In this document: positions 1 to 9,339 of the stretch, in pieces
Layout of the letters: every line of letters starts with the position of its first letter
How positions within the stretch are numbered: position 1 is the first letter of the stretch
Source of the DNA: an uncultured Lachnospiraceae bacterium
GTDB lineage: Bacteria > Bacillota > Clostridia > Lachnospirales > Lachnospiraceae
NCBI GenBank assembly: GCA_902779395.1
Contig: CACZBK010000002.1
Span: 62,001 to 126,000 of the forward strand
Direction of reading: 5' to 3'
Length of the DNA: 64,000 nucleotides
The notes under the pieces: generated by a model
Databases searched by the model: none
Told to the model about the DNA's origin: nothing
The model's input: the letters and a program-made list of their open reading frames with translations, nothing else
Position numbers and translations under genes: made by a program

Positions 1-213
1 AGGCAGGGGATGTCCGAAGGCACTTTTCCATTTGCAGTACCATACATCTATCCCGTCAACGTTCATCGGTCCGTTATGCTCATCATCTACCTTTTCCGCA
101 ACCACATGCACTTCGTGCCCGCGTGCGACCATGCCCTTTGCAAGCTCGTAAAACATGGTCTCACCGCCACCCACATATGGATAAAAATGCGGCAGTATCA
201 TCGCTATCTTCAC
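1..213 (-). CDS. Glycosyltransferase family 4 (GT-B), N-terminal fragment
   Basis: Only the first 71 codons are inside the window; the gene runs off the left edge. The translation begins VKIAMILPHFYPYVGGGE, the N-terminal beta strand and glycine loop (PhxPxxGGxE) of GT-B family 4 glycosyltransferases. It continues with an AKGMVARGHEVHVVAE segment typical of the acceptor-binding Rossmann domain. The start is a GTG at 213 that overlaps the asnB stop codon by 4 nt (GTGA), so translation is probably coupled to asnB. The role is presumably transfer of a sugar from a nucleotide-sugar donor during surface polysaccharide synthesis. Donor and acceptor cannot be inferred from this fragment. Confidence 0.85.
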   Translation of the reverse strand, partial: MKIAMILPHFYPYVGGGETMFYELAKGMVARGHEVHVVAEKVDDEHNGPMNVDGIDVWYCKWKSAFGHPLP

Positions 214-2075
214 TTATTGTTCCCCCCAAGATGTATATCCCTGTACCACTGTTCAAGCATAAGAACATTCCATATGAGTCTGGGCGAACGTCCCTGTTTT
301 ACAAAATCCGCCCACATCTTCTGTACTGTTTTTTTATTTATGAGCCCGTCGGAAGCAGCCTTGCAGTTATCCATCATCTCAGCGGCCCATTCTTTTGTAT
401 CGCCTTCTTTAAGCCAGCGCTCCAGAGGGACCGCAAAGCCCTTTTTAGGCCTGTCCGTAAGCTCCTTCGGCACGTATCGATACAGCACTTCCTTAAGCAC
501 CTTCTTGGTAATGCTGCCGTCATACTTATATTTTGAAGGCAGGCTTAATGCAAACTCCACCACATCCTTATCAAGCATGGGTATCCTGTTCTCCAGCGAA
601 ACCGCCATGCCGGCACGGTCCACCTTTACCAGTATATCCTCCGGATGATAGCGCATCAGATCGTCAAGCATCATCTGCTGCAGCTCATCACCGGGGAGAT
701 CGGCTCTGTATACGGATGCAGGCCCGTCCGTAAGCTGATCTATATATGGATCGTAATGATCGACGGCTTCTTTAAATTCCAGGATGTTTCCGGCCTTAAG
801 GCACATGCCGGCACGGTAAACTTTAGGTATGCCACCGGTTATACCCACAGCCATATCTCCGGCTGTTCTCCTTAGCTGCTTCGGAAGATCCTTTATCTTA
901 TCCCACAGTCCCAGTATCTGCGGATACGTCCTGTAACCGCAGAAAAGCTCATCACCCGCATCTCCGCTTAAGCACACTGTCACCTTACTCTTTGCCAGCG
1001 CACTTACAAGATATGTCGGGATCTGGGATGAATCCGCATAAGGCTCTCCGTATATCGAAGAGATGCGCGGTATCACATCTTTAAGATCCTTCTCCGTAAC
1101 ATACTGCTGTGTGTGATCCGTTCCCAGATGCTTAGCTATAGCCTCCGCTTCCGGAGCTTCATCATACTTCTTATCATCAAAGCCGATGGAAAATGTCTTT
1201 ACATCCCCGGGCCTTAACCTGCTCATTATGCCCACTACCGTGGCAGAATCTATCCCGCCGGACAGATATGCTCCCAGCGGCACATCGCTGGCAAGCTGCC
1301 CTTTTACAGCTTCCGTCAAAAGACGCTGCAGCTCATCCGCCGCTTCCTCAAAGCTTCCCGTAAAAGGCTGTTCCAGCACGCGCTGGGCCACCTTCTTGAT
1401 ATTATAATACCTGCCTATCTTAACATCCTGCACGGCAAAGGGCTCTTTTACCCTGAATATCCCGCCGGGTTTAAGCTTATATATTTCCTCATAAATTGTC
1501 TGCGGCGCGGGGATATAGCCGTAAAGCATATAGGCCGAAAGTGCTGCTCTGTTGATCCTGCCCTCAAAGCCGGGAAACCGTGTGATGGCGGATAATTCCG
1601 ATGCAAAGACACAGCTTCCGTTCACCCTGCCGAAATACAGCGGCTTCTCGCCAATGCGGTCGCGCATCAGCATAAGGCTGCGCTCCCAGCGGTCATACAA
1701 AGCTATGGCGAACATGCCCTTTACCGCCTCCAGGGTCTTCTCTACACCAAGGCGCTCAAAAGCCTCCAGAAGCACCTCCGTATCGGAGCTGCCCTTAAGC
1801 TTAAGACCCGGCATCTTTGCCTTCAGATCCTCAACATTATAGACCTCGCCGTTATACGCGATCACAAAACGGCCCGATGCGCTGATCATGGGCTGTGCGC
1901 CGCTCTCACTCAGATCCCTGATTGAAAGACGTCTGTGCCCCAGGCTCACGCCGCTCTTATCGTCAAGCCAGAAGCCCTCGGCATCCGGCCCCCTGTGTGC
2001 AAGGGCATCGGTCATGCTTTTTAATACGCCCGCCCTGTCAATGTCTCCATTGATAAAGCCAGCTATGCCGCACAT
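210..2075 (-). CDS. asnB: Asparagine synthetase (glutamine-hydrolysing)
   Basis: Converts aspartate, glutamine and ATP to asparagine. The start is the ATG at 2075, because the protein then begins MCGIAGF with the catalytic Cys2 of the class II glutamine amidotransferase (Ntn) domain; a GGGGGAAA ribosome site lies just upstream. The N-terminal domain shows LAHRGPD, and the synthetase domain carries the PP-loop SGGIDS at about residues 272-277. Length (621 aa) fits the family. It is followed by an overlapping glycosyltransferase gene. AsnB homologues inside glycan clusters sometimes amidate sugars or peptides rather than making free asparagine, so the exact substrate is not certain. Confidence 0.93.
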   Translation of the reverse strand: MCGIAGFINGDIDRAGVLKSMTDALAHRGPDAEGFWLDDKSGVSLGHRRLSIRDLSESGAQPMISASGRFVIAYNGEVYNVEDLKAKMPGLKLKGSSDTEVLLEAFERLGVEKTLEAVKGMFAIALYDRWERSLMLMRDRIGEKPLYFGRVNGSCVFASELSAITRFPGFEGRINRAALSAYMLYGYIPAPQTIYEEIYKLKPGGIFRVKEPFAVQDVKIGRYYNIKKVAQRVLEQPFTGSFEEAADELQRLLTEAVKGQLASDVPLGAYLSGGIDSATVVGIMSRLRPGDVKTFSIGFDDKKYDEAPEAEAIAKHLGTDHTQQYVTEKDLKDVIPRISSIYGEPYADSSQIPTYLVSALAKSKVTVCLSGDAGDELFCGYRTYPQILGLWDKIKDLPKQLRRTAGDMAVGITGGIPKVYRAGMCLKAGNILEFKEAVDHYDPYIDQLTDGPASVYRADLPGDELQQMMLDDLMRYHPEDILVKVDRAGMAVSLENRIPMLDKDVVEFALSLPSKYKYDGSITKKVLKEVLYRYVPKELTDRPKKGFAVPLERWLKEGDTKEWAAEMMDNCKAASDGLINKKTVQKMWADFVKQGRSPRLIWNVLMLEQWYRDIHLGGNNK

Positions 2076-2167
2076 AAGATTTCCCCCAGACATAGTTTCA
2101 TGACTATATATTGTAGCACATAATCCTTCATTTGACTACATCGAATTATGTAACCCACGCCACAAAA

Positions 2168-2865
2168 ACCACGGGGACGGACCTCGTGGTTCCGGTAGAT
2201 TGACAGAAGCGCTTAGCAGCAGGCATGATCACGGACACGCTCGAACTACTGAGACAAACCTCGCAGTATTTTTGTCGTCCGTAAACAGTATACAGTTGTT
2301 TTTGGCGCCTTTACCGACAGGCACAGGCCGGGGCGCTCGATTCCGTCACCAAGCGGTTCTATGAAGCTGCCCTAGTCTGAGGCTGTTTCCGGGACCAGTC
2401 GACATTCGGCTTCCATGCCTCATGTCTCCTTTTCGCCGCCGTCCGGGCGGCTCATCCCTACAAAAGACTGCAGCTTCAAGAACCGCTAGGCTCCTCCATA
2501 GGCGGCCCCGGTCCTTGTACCTGCCGGTCATCGGCGCAGCCACACATCTCCGGCATAGCCGCGGGATAGACCTCGTGGTTTCATTCACTTTACTGTAACG
2601 CAGGAGCAGGCAGGCATGAATCACGGGCCGCCTATGGAGAAGCTTAGAGGATGCAGGAACTGCTATATACATCAGAAATGCGAAGCCCGGATGGCTGAGC
2701 AAGGGAGACATGAGGAAAGGATTCCGAATGTCGACCGGTTTCGGACGGTATAGAAAACCAAGGGCAGTTCCGTTGCACCTCTTAGCGACGGAATCGAGCG
2801 TGTCCGGGATCATGCCTGCTGCTTACGAAGACATAAAAAAACACCACGAGGTCCGTCCCCGTGGT
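2168..2865. repeat. Imperfect ~700-bp palindromic element with REP-like ends
   Basis: The intergenic stretch between asnB and the amino-acid ABC operon is one large imperfect inverted repeat. The ends 2168-2190 and 2843-2865 are perfect inverse copies of a 23-nt unit starting ACCACGGGGACGGA, itself a 9-bp hairpin. Inward, the arms share diverged blocks, for example AGCAGGCATGATC, GGACACGCTCGA, GTCGACATTCGG, CCTCATGTCTCC and CTCCATAGGCGGCCC. The left arm has an extra ~96 bp (2245-2340) flanked by a 7-bp direct repeat CGCTCGA. No credible coding frame was seen. It looks like two diverged copies of a small non-autonomous element in inverted orientation. Confidence 0.8.
2835..2865 (-). terminator. 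Intrinsic terminator formed by the element end
   Basis: On the minus strand the 9-bp stem ACCACGGGG/CCTCGTGGT with loop ACGGA is followed by G and seven T. It lies 10 nt past the stop codon of the amino-acid ABC ATPase gene, so the REP-like end of the palindromic element probably acts as that operon's terminator. Confidence 0.75.
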
Positions 2866-2874
2866 CTATGCGCT

Positions 2875-3684
2875 CTACAACACTTTCGAGAGAAAATCCT
2901 TTAAGCGGGGATGCTTAGGATTGCCGAAGAATTCGGCGGGTGCGGCGCTTTCTAAGATAACGCCTTCGTCTATAAAGAGCACGCGGTTAGCCACCTCACG
3001 TGCAAAGCCCATTTCATGGGTCACGATTATCATTGTCATGCCTTCAGCGGCCACATCACGCATAAGGTCCAGCACTTCTCCTACCATCTCTGGATCGAGC
3101 GCACTGGTAGGCTCATCAAAAAGGATAACCTTCGGCTTCATGGCAAGAGCACGCACTATGGCCACACGCTGCTTCTGCCCCCCGGAAAGCGTGGACGGAT
3201 ATACATCGGCTTTGTCCTCAAGCCCGATACGCTTTAAGAGCGCCATGGCTTCCTTCTGCGCCTTTTCCTTTATCTCCGCCACAGAGCTGTATCCGCTCTT
3301 CTCCCTTAGCCTGCGGAATGCCTTCTTTCCCGTATGCACGGGAGCAAGCATGATATTCTGGATAACGGTCTTATTGTTGAAAAGATTGAAATGCTGGAAC
3401 ACCATACCCATATTCTGCCTGTGCAGATTGATGTCTACAGACATATCCGCAAGGTCCTCTCCGTCAAACATGATGTGACCGGCAGTGGGATCCTCCATGC
3501 AGTTTAAGCAGCGCAGAAAGGTACTCTTACCGGAGCCGGAAGGCCCGATAACGCAGATGATATCACCCCGGTTGACGGTAATATCGATCCCGTTGAGCAC
3601 ATGCTTATCACCAAAGTCCTTTTTAAGGCCCTCGACTTTAAGTATCACCTCTTCTGTTGCAGCGACTGCTTTATTCTCACTCAT
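2875..3684 (-). CDS. Polar amino-acid ABC transporter, ATP-binding protein
   Basis: ATPase of a GlnQ/ArtP/HisP-type importer (269 aa). Visible motifs are Walker [11 protein letters not shown]-loop VFQHFNLF, signature LSGGQKQR, Walker [13 protein letters not shown] and the H-loop VTHEMGF, all in the family's order. A short insertion after the Q-loop ([21 protein letters not shown]) is typical of some clostridial members. The gene overlaps the permease by 4 nt (ATGA). It couples ATP hydrolysis to uptake of an amino acid, perhaps glutamine or cystine; specificity cannot be read from the ATPase. It is the last gene of the operon. Confidence 0.92.
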   Translation of the reverse strand: MSENKAVAATEEVILKVEGLKKDFGDKHVLNGIDITVNRGDIICVIGPSGSGKSTFLRCLNCMEDPTAGHIMFDGEDLADMSVDINLHRQNMGMVFQHFNLFNNKTVIQNIMLAPVHTGKKAFRRLREKSGYSSVAEIKEKAQKEAMALLKRIGLEDKADVYPSTLSGGQKQRVAIVRALAMKPKVILFDEPTSALDPEMVGEVLDLMRDVAAEGMTMIIVTHEMGFAREVANRVLFIDEGVILESAAPAEFFGNPKHPRLKDFLSKVL

Positions 3685-4391
3685 TTCCTTCTGTCACTCT
3701 TTGCAAAATAATGTTCCATCAGCTTTATCAGTATGGTGATGATGACCACCAGTACTATGTATATCAGGGCCATCACTATGTACGGCACCATGAATTCGTA
3801 ACTGTTGCTGCCTATGTAATTAAAGGCCACGTAAAGATCGGATGCGCCTACGAAGCTTACGACCGAAGTCTCCTTTATAAGGGCTATGAACTCGTTTCCG
3901 AGTGTGGGCAGTATGTTCTTGATGGCCTGCGGGATGACTATCATCATCATGGTGGCGGAGAAGGAAAGGCCTACGGCGCGTCCTGCCTCCATCTGCCCGG
4001 GATCGACCGACTGTATTCCGGCACGCATCATCTCGGATATGTATGCGCCGGAATTCAGCGAGAATACCAGCACGGAAACCTGTACACTGCTCACCTTGAT
4101 ACCAAGTATGGGCAGGAGCACATAGTAAAACAGCAGAAGCTGTACCACCATGGGGGTTCCCCTGAAGAAACCGACATAGAAAGAACAGAAACCGTTTAAG
4201 ATGCGCGGAAGCCTCTTATACTTCGGCATTACCCTTACGGCTGCGATGAGCGTTCCTATAAGGATGCCGAAAAGGAGCCCAAGAACCGCTATGATAAGCG
4301 TGTTCTTAAGCCCCGTCTGTACTCTTTTGTATCCTTCGTACTCTATGAAGTACTTAAGGAATCTTGCCCACTTTTGAGAAAAATCACCCAT
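3681..4391 (-). CDS. Polar amino-acid ABC transporter, permease
   Basis: His/Glu/Gln/Arg/opine-type membrane subunit (236 aa). It has an N-terminal amphipathic stretch, about five hydrophobic segments, the family signature [17 protein letters not shown] early on, and the EAA-type loop [22 protein letters not shown] that docks the ATPase. It starts 2 nt after the binding-protein stop and overlaps the ATPase start by 4 nt, so all three subunits are one translational unit. It would form a homodimeric channel in the cytoplasmic membrane. The substrate is inferred only from the family. Confidence 0.92.
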   Translation of the reverse strand: MGDFSQKWARFLKYFIEYEGYKRVQTGLKNTLIIAVLGLLFGILIGTLIAAVRVMPKYKRLPRILNGFCSFYVGFFRGTPMVVQLLLFYYVLLPILGIKVSSVQVSVLVFSLNSGAYISEMMRAGIQSVDPGQMEAGRAVGLSFSATMMMIVIPQAIKNILPTLGNEFIALIKETSVVSFVGASDLYVAFNYIGSNSYEFMVPYIVMALIYIVLVVIITILIKLMEHYFAKSDRRK

Positions 4392-4393
4392 TT

Positions 4394-5281
4394 TTACTGC
4401 ATTTCATTGATAGATTCCGCAATGAACTTAGCAGGTGCGGCATCGATTATAACATAATCAAGATTGCCGTTTAACAGATCCTGCACTGCAAGAGATCCGT
4501 TCTTGTATCCTGTTGTGGTCATTGCAAAACCGTCAAAGCCCCATTCCTCATCGCCTTCGCAATAGAACTGGCCTGTGGTACCGTTCTGCACACCAACCTT
4601 TACGGATGAATCCTTAGTCTTAAGTATAGCCTCGATACCGGCTGCATCCGAAACAGAATCGAACTCTGTATCATCGGAACGGATTATTATCCTCTGTGAT
4701 GCAGTGTAGTAAGATGTGGTAAAGTTAACGATCTCCTTACGCTCATCGGTAACGGTAAGTCCGCTCATGGACATATCGGACTTGCCCTGGTTTACGGAAA
4801 GCAGAACTGCATCGAAATCCATGTTCTGGATAACGAGCTCCTTGCCAAGATACTCGGCAAGACCTGCAGCTATCTCCATATCCACGCCGTAATAATTATC
4901 ACCTTCCATATATTCAAAAGGTGCAAATGCTGCATTGGTAGCTACCAGAAGCTGGTCCTTTGAAGGATCCTCCGCCGCGCTCACAACTGCGGTAGGGGTT
5001 CCGTTTCCAAAATACTTTTCGCAGATGGCATCAAAGGTGCCGTCGCTCTTGATCTGCGCAATGTACTCGTTTACGGAGGTTAACAGTTCAGGCTGGTTCA
5101 TATCAACGGCAAATGCATACTCTTCCTCGGTAAGGTCATACTCAAGAACCTTTGCCGTTACCTTGTTTCCTGCTCCGGATGTATCCGCAACGCCGCCCTC
5201 GGAACCTCCGTTTGTGCAGCCGGCAAGGCTGCTCACAGCCATAGCGGCTGCCATTAATGTTGCTACGATCTTCTTTTTCAT
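4394..5281 (-). CDS. Amino-acid-binding lipoprotein, circularly permuted SBP_bac_3 fold
   Basis: Lipoprotein (295 aa) with a signal peptide and lipobox LAGC (Cys22), tethered outside the membrane to deliver an amino acid to the adjacent permease. After a Gly/Ser linker, residues ~44-94 (VLEYDLTEEEYAFAV ... DGTFDAICEKYFG) match what is normally the C-terminal end of family 3 binding proteins. The usual N-terminal start (LLVATNAAFAPFEY) only follows at about residue 110. The protein then ends at LDYVIIDAAPAKFIAESINEMQ, just where the missing tail would continue. The order of elements is therefore permuted with nothing lost, so the fold should be preserved. Binding residues such as the SMSGLTVTDERK segment are present. 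The RBS is AAGAGGAAAAATT. Confidence 0.9.
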   Translation of the reverse strand: MKKKIVATLMAAAMAVSSLAGCTNGGSEGGVADTSGAGNKVTAKVLEYDLTEEEYAFAVDMNQPELLTSVNEYIAQIKSDGTFDAICEKYFGNGTPTAVVSAAEDPSKDQLLVATNAAFAPFEYMEGDNYYGVDMEIAAGLAEYLGKELVIQNMDFDAVLLSVNQGKSDMSMSGLTVTDERKEIVNFTTSYYTASQRIIIRSDDTEFDSVSDAAGIEAILKTKDSSVKVGVQNGTTGQFYCEGDEEWGFDGFAMTTTGYKNGSLAVQDLLNGNLDYVIIDAAPAKFIAESINEMQ

Positions 5282-5311
5282 AATTTTTCCTCTTTCTTAC
5301 TGTTGTTCTTT

Positions 5312-5377
5312 GAGGACACGGGGACAGTCCCTCTGTCTTCATTTTATGAAGACAGCAGGGACCGTCCCCATGTCCTC
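5312..5377. repeat. REP-like long hairpin (GGGGACnGTCCC type)
   Basis: Near-perfect palindrome of about 31 bp per arm: GAGGACACGGGGACAGTCCC on the left and its inverse ending GTCCCCATGTCCTC on the right, with a short TTTT loop. It sits between carB and the amino-acid-binding protein gene. Sequences of this GGGGAC-GTCCC type are dispersed in Clostridia genomes and resemble targets of RAYT (REP-associated) transposases. It could also damp read-through between the two genes. Confidence 0.8.
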
Positions 5378-5385
5378 ACTTTTAT

Positions 5386-8300
5386 TTACTTTATGCTCTC
5401 GTGCCAGGTCTGCAGAGCCTTTACATCACTTCTGCCGTGCTTGCGTACGTGGCGGATACCGTCGGCTGCCGCTGCTGCCGCTGCAACTGTTGTGATATAA
5501 GGTATGCGTGCCTTTATGGCTGCTTTTCTCAAATAGCTGTCGTCACTGATGCTGTCCTTGCCGGCAGGAGTGTTTACGATAAGCTGTATATCACCGTTGG
5601 TGATCAGATCCAGTATATTGGGTCTGCCTTCACAGAGCTTCTTAACCTTCTCGGCGGGGATGCCTGCTTCTACGATAAGATCGCAGGTAGTGCCTGTAGC
5701 CATGATCTTAAAGCCTGCCTCATGGAAGCTCTTTGCCACCGCTGCTATCTCGGGCTTATCCTTGCGGTTAACGGAGATGAGCACGGTACCTTCAAGAGGA
5801 AGGCCGGCGCTTGCAGCCTCTTCTGCCTTGTAGAAGGCGCCTGCAAGGGATTTGCTGATACCCAATACTTCACCGGTAGAACGCATCTCGGGCCCAAGTA
5901 TGGGGTCCACTTCCTGGAACATATTGAAGGGGAATACGGCTTCCTTTACACCGTAGTAAGGTATCTCCTTCTCCTTAAGTTCCGGTACCGGCGAAGGTCT
6001 GCCGGTAAGTGATCCGGTAATGATATCGGTCGCGATGGGTACCATACGCACACCGCATACCTTTGATACCAAAGGCACGGTACGGCTTGCACGGGGATTT
6101 GCTTCCAGAACGAATACCTTTCCGTCCTCGATAGCATACTGCATGTTCATAAGACCTACGACATGCATCTCCTCTGCTATCTTTCTGGTGTATTCCTTGA
6201 TAGTCTCAAGGTTCTCTGCGGGTATATGCTTGGAAGGTATCATGCAGGCACTGTCACCTGAATGGATACCGGCCAGCTCTATATGCTCCATTACAGCGGG
6301 TACGAATGCATGTGTACCGTCACTGATGGCATCTGCCTCACACTCAAGTGCGTGATGCAGGAAACGGTCGATAAGTATAGGTCTGTCTGGTGTTACACCG
6401 ACAGCAGCCTTCATATATTCGGTGATGCTCTCTTCGTCGTAAACAACTTCCATTCCGCGGCCGCCCAGCACGTAGGAAGGACGTACCATAACGGGATAAC
6501 CTATCTTTTCCGCGATGGCCTTTGCCTCATCGACGGTGGTAGCCATGCCGCTCTCGGGCATCGGGATGCCCAGCTTATCCATCATTGCACGGAACTGGTC
6601 ACGGTCTTCAGCCAGGTCGATGACCTCGGGGCTGGTACCTAAGATGTTCACGCCGTTCTTCTTAAGATCCGCTGCCAGGTTAAGCGGTGTCTGGCCGCCG
6701 AACTGTGCGATAACACCGACGGGCTTCTCTTTGTGATAGATGCTCAGCACATCCTCAAGAGTAAGAGGCTCGAAATAGAGTCTGTCGGAGGTATCGTAAT
6801 CGGTGGATACTGTCTCAGGATTGCAGTTAACGATGATGGTCTCAAAGCCCAGTTTCTTAAGGCTCATAGCCGCATGTACGCAGCAGTAGTCGAACTCGAT
6901 ACCCTGGCCTATACGGTTGGGACCGCCGCCCAGAATCATTATCTTCTGCTTATCCGTAGAATCATGCACATCGGAATCCAGGTTGTAACTGCTGTAGTAA
7001 TAGCAACTGTCCTGTGTACCGGATACATGCACCTTATCCCAGTGCTCTTCGCAGCCTGCTTTTAAGCGGGCATTGCGGATGTCATCCTCGGATACTCCAA
7101 GTATCTCGCTTAAGTACTTATCGGAGAAGCCGTCCTTCTTTGCCTGCACCAGATCCGCATCTGCGGGTACCTTGCCCTTGTATGCAGCGACGAGCTTTTC
7201 TTCCTCATCCACCAGTTCCTTCATCTGCTCGATGAAATATTTCTTTACCTTGGTGATCTCATGTATCTCATCTACGGTAGCACCCTTCCTTAATGCTTCA
7301 TACATCTGGAAGTGACGCTCCGAATTGGGCGTGATCAGCTTCTGCAGCAGCTCTTCCTTGCTGAGCTCATAGAAATTCTTCACATGACCCAGACCGTAAC
7401 GGCCCTTCTCCAGTGAACGGACAGCCTTCTGGAAAGCTTCCTTATAGTTCTTGCCGATGCTCATTACTTCGCCTACAGCGCGCATCTGGGTTCCCAGCTT
7501 ATCCTCTACACCCTTGAACTTCTCAAACGCCCAGCGTGCAAACTTGACAACCACATAGTCACCGCCGGGTACGTACTTATCCAGTGTGCCGTACTTGCCG
7601 CAGGGGATCTCGGAAAGTGAGAGACCGCTTGCCAGCATTGCGCTTACCAGTGCGATGGGGAAACCGGTCGCCTTGGAAGCCAGTGCGGATGAACGTGAAG
7701 TACGGGGATTTATCTCTATTACTATGATACGGTCGCTGACGGGATCATGTGCGAACTGCACATTGGTACCGCCGATGACCTGTATGCGGTCTACGATCTT
7801 ATACGCCTGCTCCTGCAGTCTCTTCTGAAGATCCTCGGAGATCGTGAGCATGGGAGCGGTACAGAAGGAATCACCGGTATGTACGCCCATGGGATCAACG
7901 TTCTCGATAAAGCATACGGTGATCATGTTGCCGTCCTTATCACGGACGACTTCCAGCTCCAGCTCTTCCCAGCCTGCCACACATTCCTCGACCAGAACCT
8001 GACCTACGGGGCTTGCCTGAAGACCTCTTGCACATACTGTCTTAAGCTCTTCCCTGTTATATACCAGACCGCCGCCGGTGCCGCCCATCGTGTATGCGGG
8101 ACGCAGTACCACGGGATATCCCAGATCGTCTGCTATCTTAAGAGCCTCATCCACGCTGTAGCTTACTTCGCTGCGTGCCATGCCTATACCGAGGCTTTCC
8201 ATGGTCTCCTTGAACTCGATACGGTCCTCACCGCGCTCGATAGCGTCTACCTGAACGCCGATAACCTTTACATTATACTTATCAAGTATTCCTTTTTTAT

Positions 8301-8607
8301 TAAGCTCCGCACAGAGATTAAGTCCGGACTGGCCGCCCAGGTTGGGAAGCAGTGCATCAGGCCTTTCTTTTTCGATTATCTGCTCAAGCCTGTCTGCGTT
8401 AAGAGGCTCGATGTAGGTAACATCTGCCATCTCGGGATCTGTCATGATCGTCGCAGGATTGGAATTGACCAGTATTATCTTATATCCCAGCTTACGCAGT
8501 GCCTTGCAGGCCTGTGTTCCGGAATAGTCAAATTCGCAGGCCTGACCTATGATGATAGGCCCGCTTCCGATAATAAGTACACTTTTGATGTCTGTTCTCT
8601 GTGCCAT
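5386..8607 (-). CDS. carB: Carbamoyl-phosphate synthase, large subunit
   Basis: Makes carbamoyl phosphate from bicarbonate, ATP and ammonia supplied by CarA, for pyrimidine and arginine synthesis. At 1073 aa it is full length. The two homologous halves both begin with the ATP-grasp pre-domain (SVLIIGSGPIIIGQACEFDYSG and IMILGGGPNRIGQGIEFDYCC) and both carry the EINPR/EANPR type metal-ligand motifs. A C-terminal allosteric MGS domain starts at about residue 930. The RBS is AAAGGGG. It begins 18 nt after livF in the same direction, so it may be co-transcribed with the branched-chain amino-acid transporter. carA is not in the window. Confidence 0.97.
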   Translation of the reverse strand: MAQRTDIKSVLIIGSGPIIIGQACEFDYSGTQACKALRKLGYKIILVNSNPATIMTDPEMADVTYIEPLNADRLEQIIEKERPDALLPNLGGQSGLNLCAELNKKGILDKYNVKVIGVQVDAIERGEDRIEFKETMESLGIGMARSEVSYSVDEALKIADDLGYPVVLRPAYTMGGTGGGLVYNREELKTVCARGLQASPVGQVLVEECVAGWEELELEVVRDKDGNMITVCFIENVDPMGVHTGDSFCTAPMLTISEDLQKRLQEQAYKIVDRIQVIGGTNVQFAHDPVSDRIIVIEINPRTSRSSALASKATGFPIALVSAMLASGLSLSEIPCGKYGTLDKYVPGGDYVVVKFARWAFEKFKGVEDKLGTQMRAVGEVMSIGKNYKEAFQKAVRSLEKGRYGLGHVKNFYELSKEELLQKLITPNSERHFQMYEALRKGATVDEIHEITKVKKYFIEQMKELVDEEEKLVAAYKGKVPADADLVQAKKDGFSDKYLSEILGVSEDDIRNARLKAGCEEHWDKVHVSGTQDSCYYYSSYNLDSDVHDSTDKQKIMILGGGPNRIGQGIEFDYCCVHAAMSLKKLGFETIIVNCNPETVSTDYDTSDRLYFEPLTLEDVLSIYHKEKPVGVIAQFGGQTPLNLAADLKKNGVNILGTSPEVIDLAEDRDQFRAMMDKLGIPMPESGMATTVDEAKAIAEKIGYPVMVRPSYVLGGRGMEVVYDEESITEYMKAAVGVTPDRPILIDRFLHHALECEADAISDGTHAFVPAVMEHIELAGIHSGDSACMIPSKHIPAENLETIKEYTRKIAEEMHVVGLMNMQYAIEDGKVFVLEANPRASRTVPLVSKVCGVRMVPIATDIITGSLTGRPSPVPELKEKEIPYYGVKEAVFPFNMFQEVDPILGPEMRSTGEVLGISKSLAGAFYKAEEAASAGLPLEGTVLISVNRKDKPEIAAVAKSFHEAGFKIMATGTTCDLIVEAGIPAEKVKKLCEGRPNILDLITNGDIQLIVNTPAGKDSISDDSYLRKAAIKARIPYITTVAAAAAAADGIRHVRKHGRSDVKALQTWHESIK

Positions 8608-8625
8608 TTTTTTCCCCTTTCTTTG

Positions 8626-9336
8626 TTAACCGCCCAAATATGCTTTCTTTATCTCTTCACTCTCCGCAAGCTCCTTTGCATCACCGCTCGTGGTGATACG
8701 TCCGGTCTCCAGGACATATGCCCTGTTCGCTACGGAAAGTGCCATCTGCGCATTCTGTTCCACTAAAAGTATGGTGGTTCCCTGTTTGTTCATGTCTTCT
8801 ATTATGCTGAATATCTGCTTTACAAGTATGGGTGCCAGCCCCATTGAAGGCTCGTCGAGCATCATGAGCTTTGGCTTTGACATGAGCGCCCTGCCCATGG
8901 CCAGCATCTGCTGCTCGCCGCCGGATAAGGTACCTGCCACCTGACGGTATCTTTCCTTAAGCCTGGGGAAGAGCTGATATACTTTCTCAAGTGAATCCGC
9001 CACTTCCGAAGAGGGCCTTGTGTATGCACCCATCTCCAGATTCTCAAGCACCGTCATATGCTGGAACACGCGCCTTCCTTCGGGGCAGAGAGCCATACCC
9101 TGTGCCACCACTTTATCCGCGCCTATCCCATGCAGATCCTTTTCCATAAAAGATATCTTTCCGCTGCGGGCCTTTAAAAGACCGCCCACGGTATTTAAGG
9201 TAGTGGACTTGCCGGCGCCGTTAGCTCCTATAAGCGTCACTATCTCACCTTCATTAACCTCGAAGGAGACACCCTTTATCGCATGGATGCTGCCGTAATA
9301 AACATGAAGGTCTTCGACCCTGAGCATAGTTCCCAT
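8626..9336 (-). CDS. livF: Branched-chain amino-acid ABC transporter ATPase LivF
   Basis: One of two ATPases of the LivFGHMJ high-affinity leucine/isoleucine/valine importer (236 aa). Motifs are Walker A GANGAGKST, signature LSGGEQQMLAMGRAL and Walker B LMMLDEPSMGLAP, the LivF form of the D-loop region. An AGGAGG ribosome site precedes the ATG by a normal spacing, and the gene lies 3 nt after livG. It pairs with LivG as a heterodimer on the cytoplasmic face of the LivH-LivM channel. carB follows closely downstream. Confidence 0.95.
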   Translation of the reverse strand: MGTMLRVEDLHVYYGSIHAIKGVSFEVNEGEIVTLIGANGAGKSTTLNTVGGLLKARSGKISFMEKDLHGIGADKVVAQGMALCPEGRRVFQHMTVLENLEMGAYTRPSSEVADSLEKVYQLFPRLKERYRQVAGTLSGGEQQMLAMGRALMSKPKLMMLDEPSMGLAPILVKQIFSIIEDMNKQGTTILLVEQNAQMALSVANRAYVLETGRITTSGDAKELAESEEIKKAYLGG

Positions 9337-9339
9337 GCT

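Noticed and set aside
2346..2813. 155-aa minus-strand ORF inside the palindromic element
   Set aside because: It crosses both arms of the inverted repeat, has no ribosome site and no domain; open by chance in GC-rich repeat.
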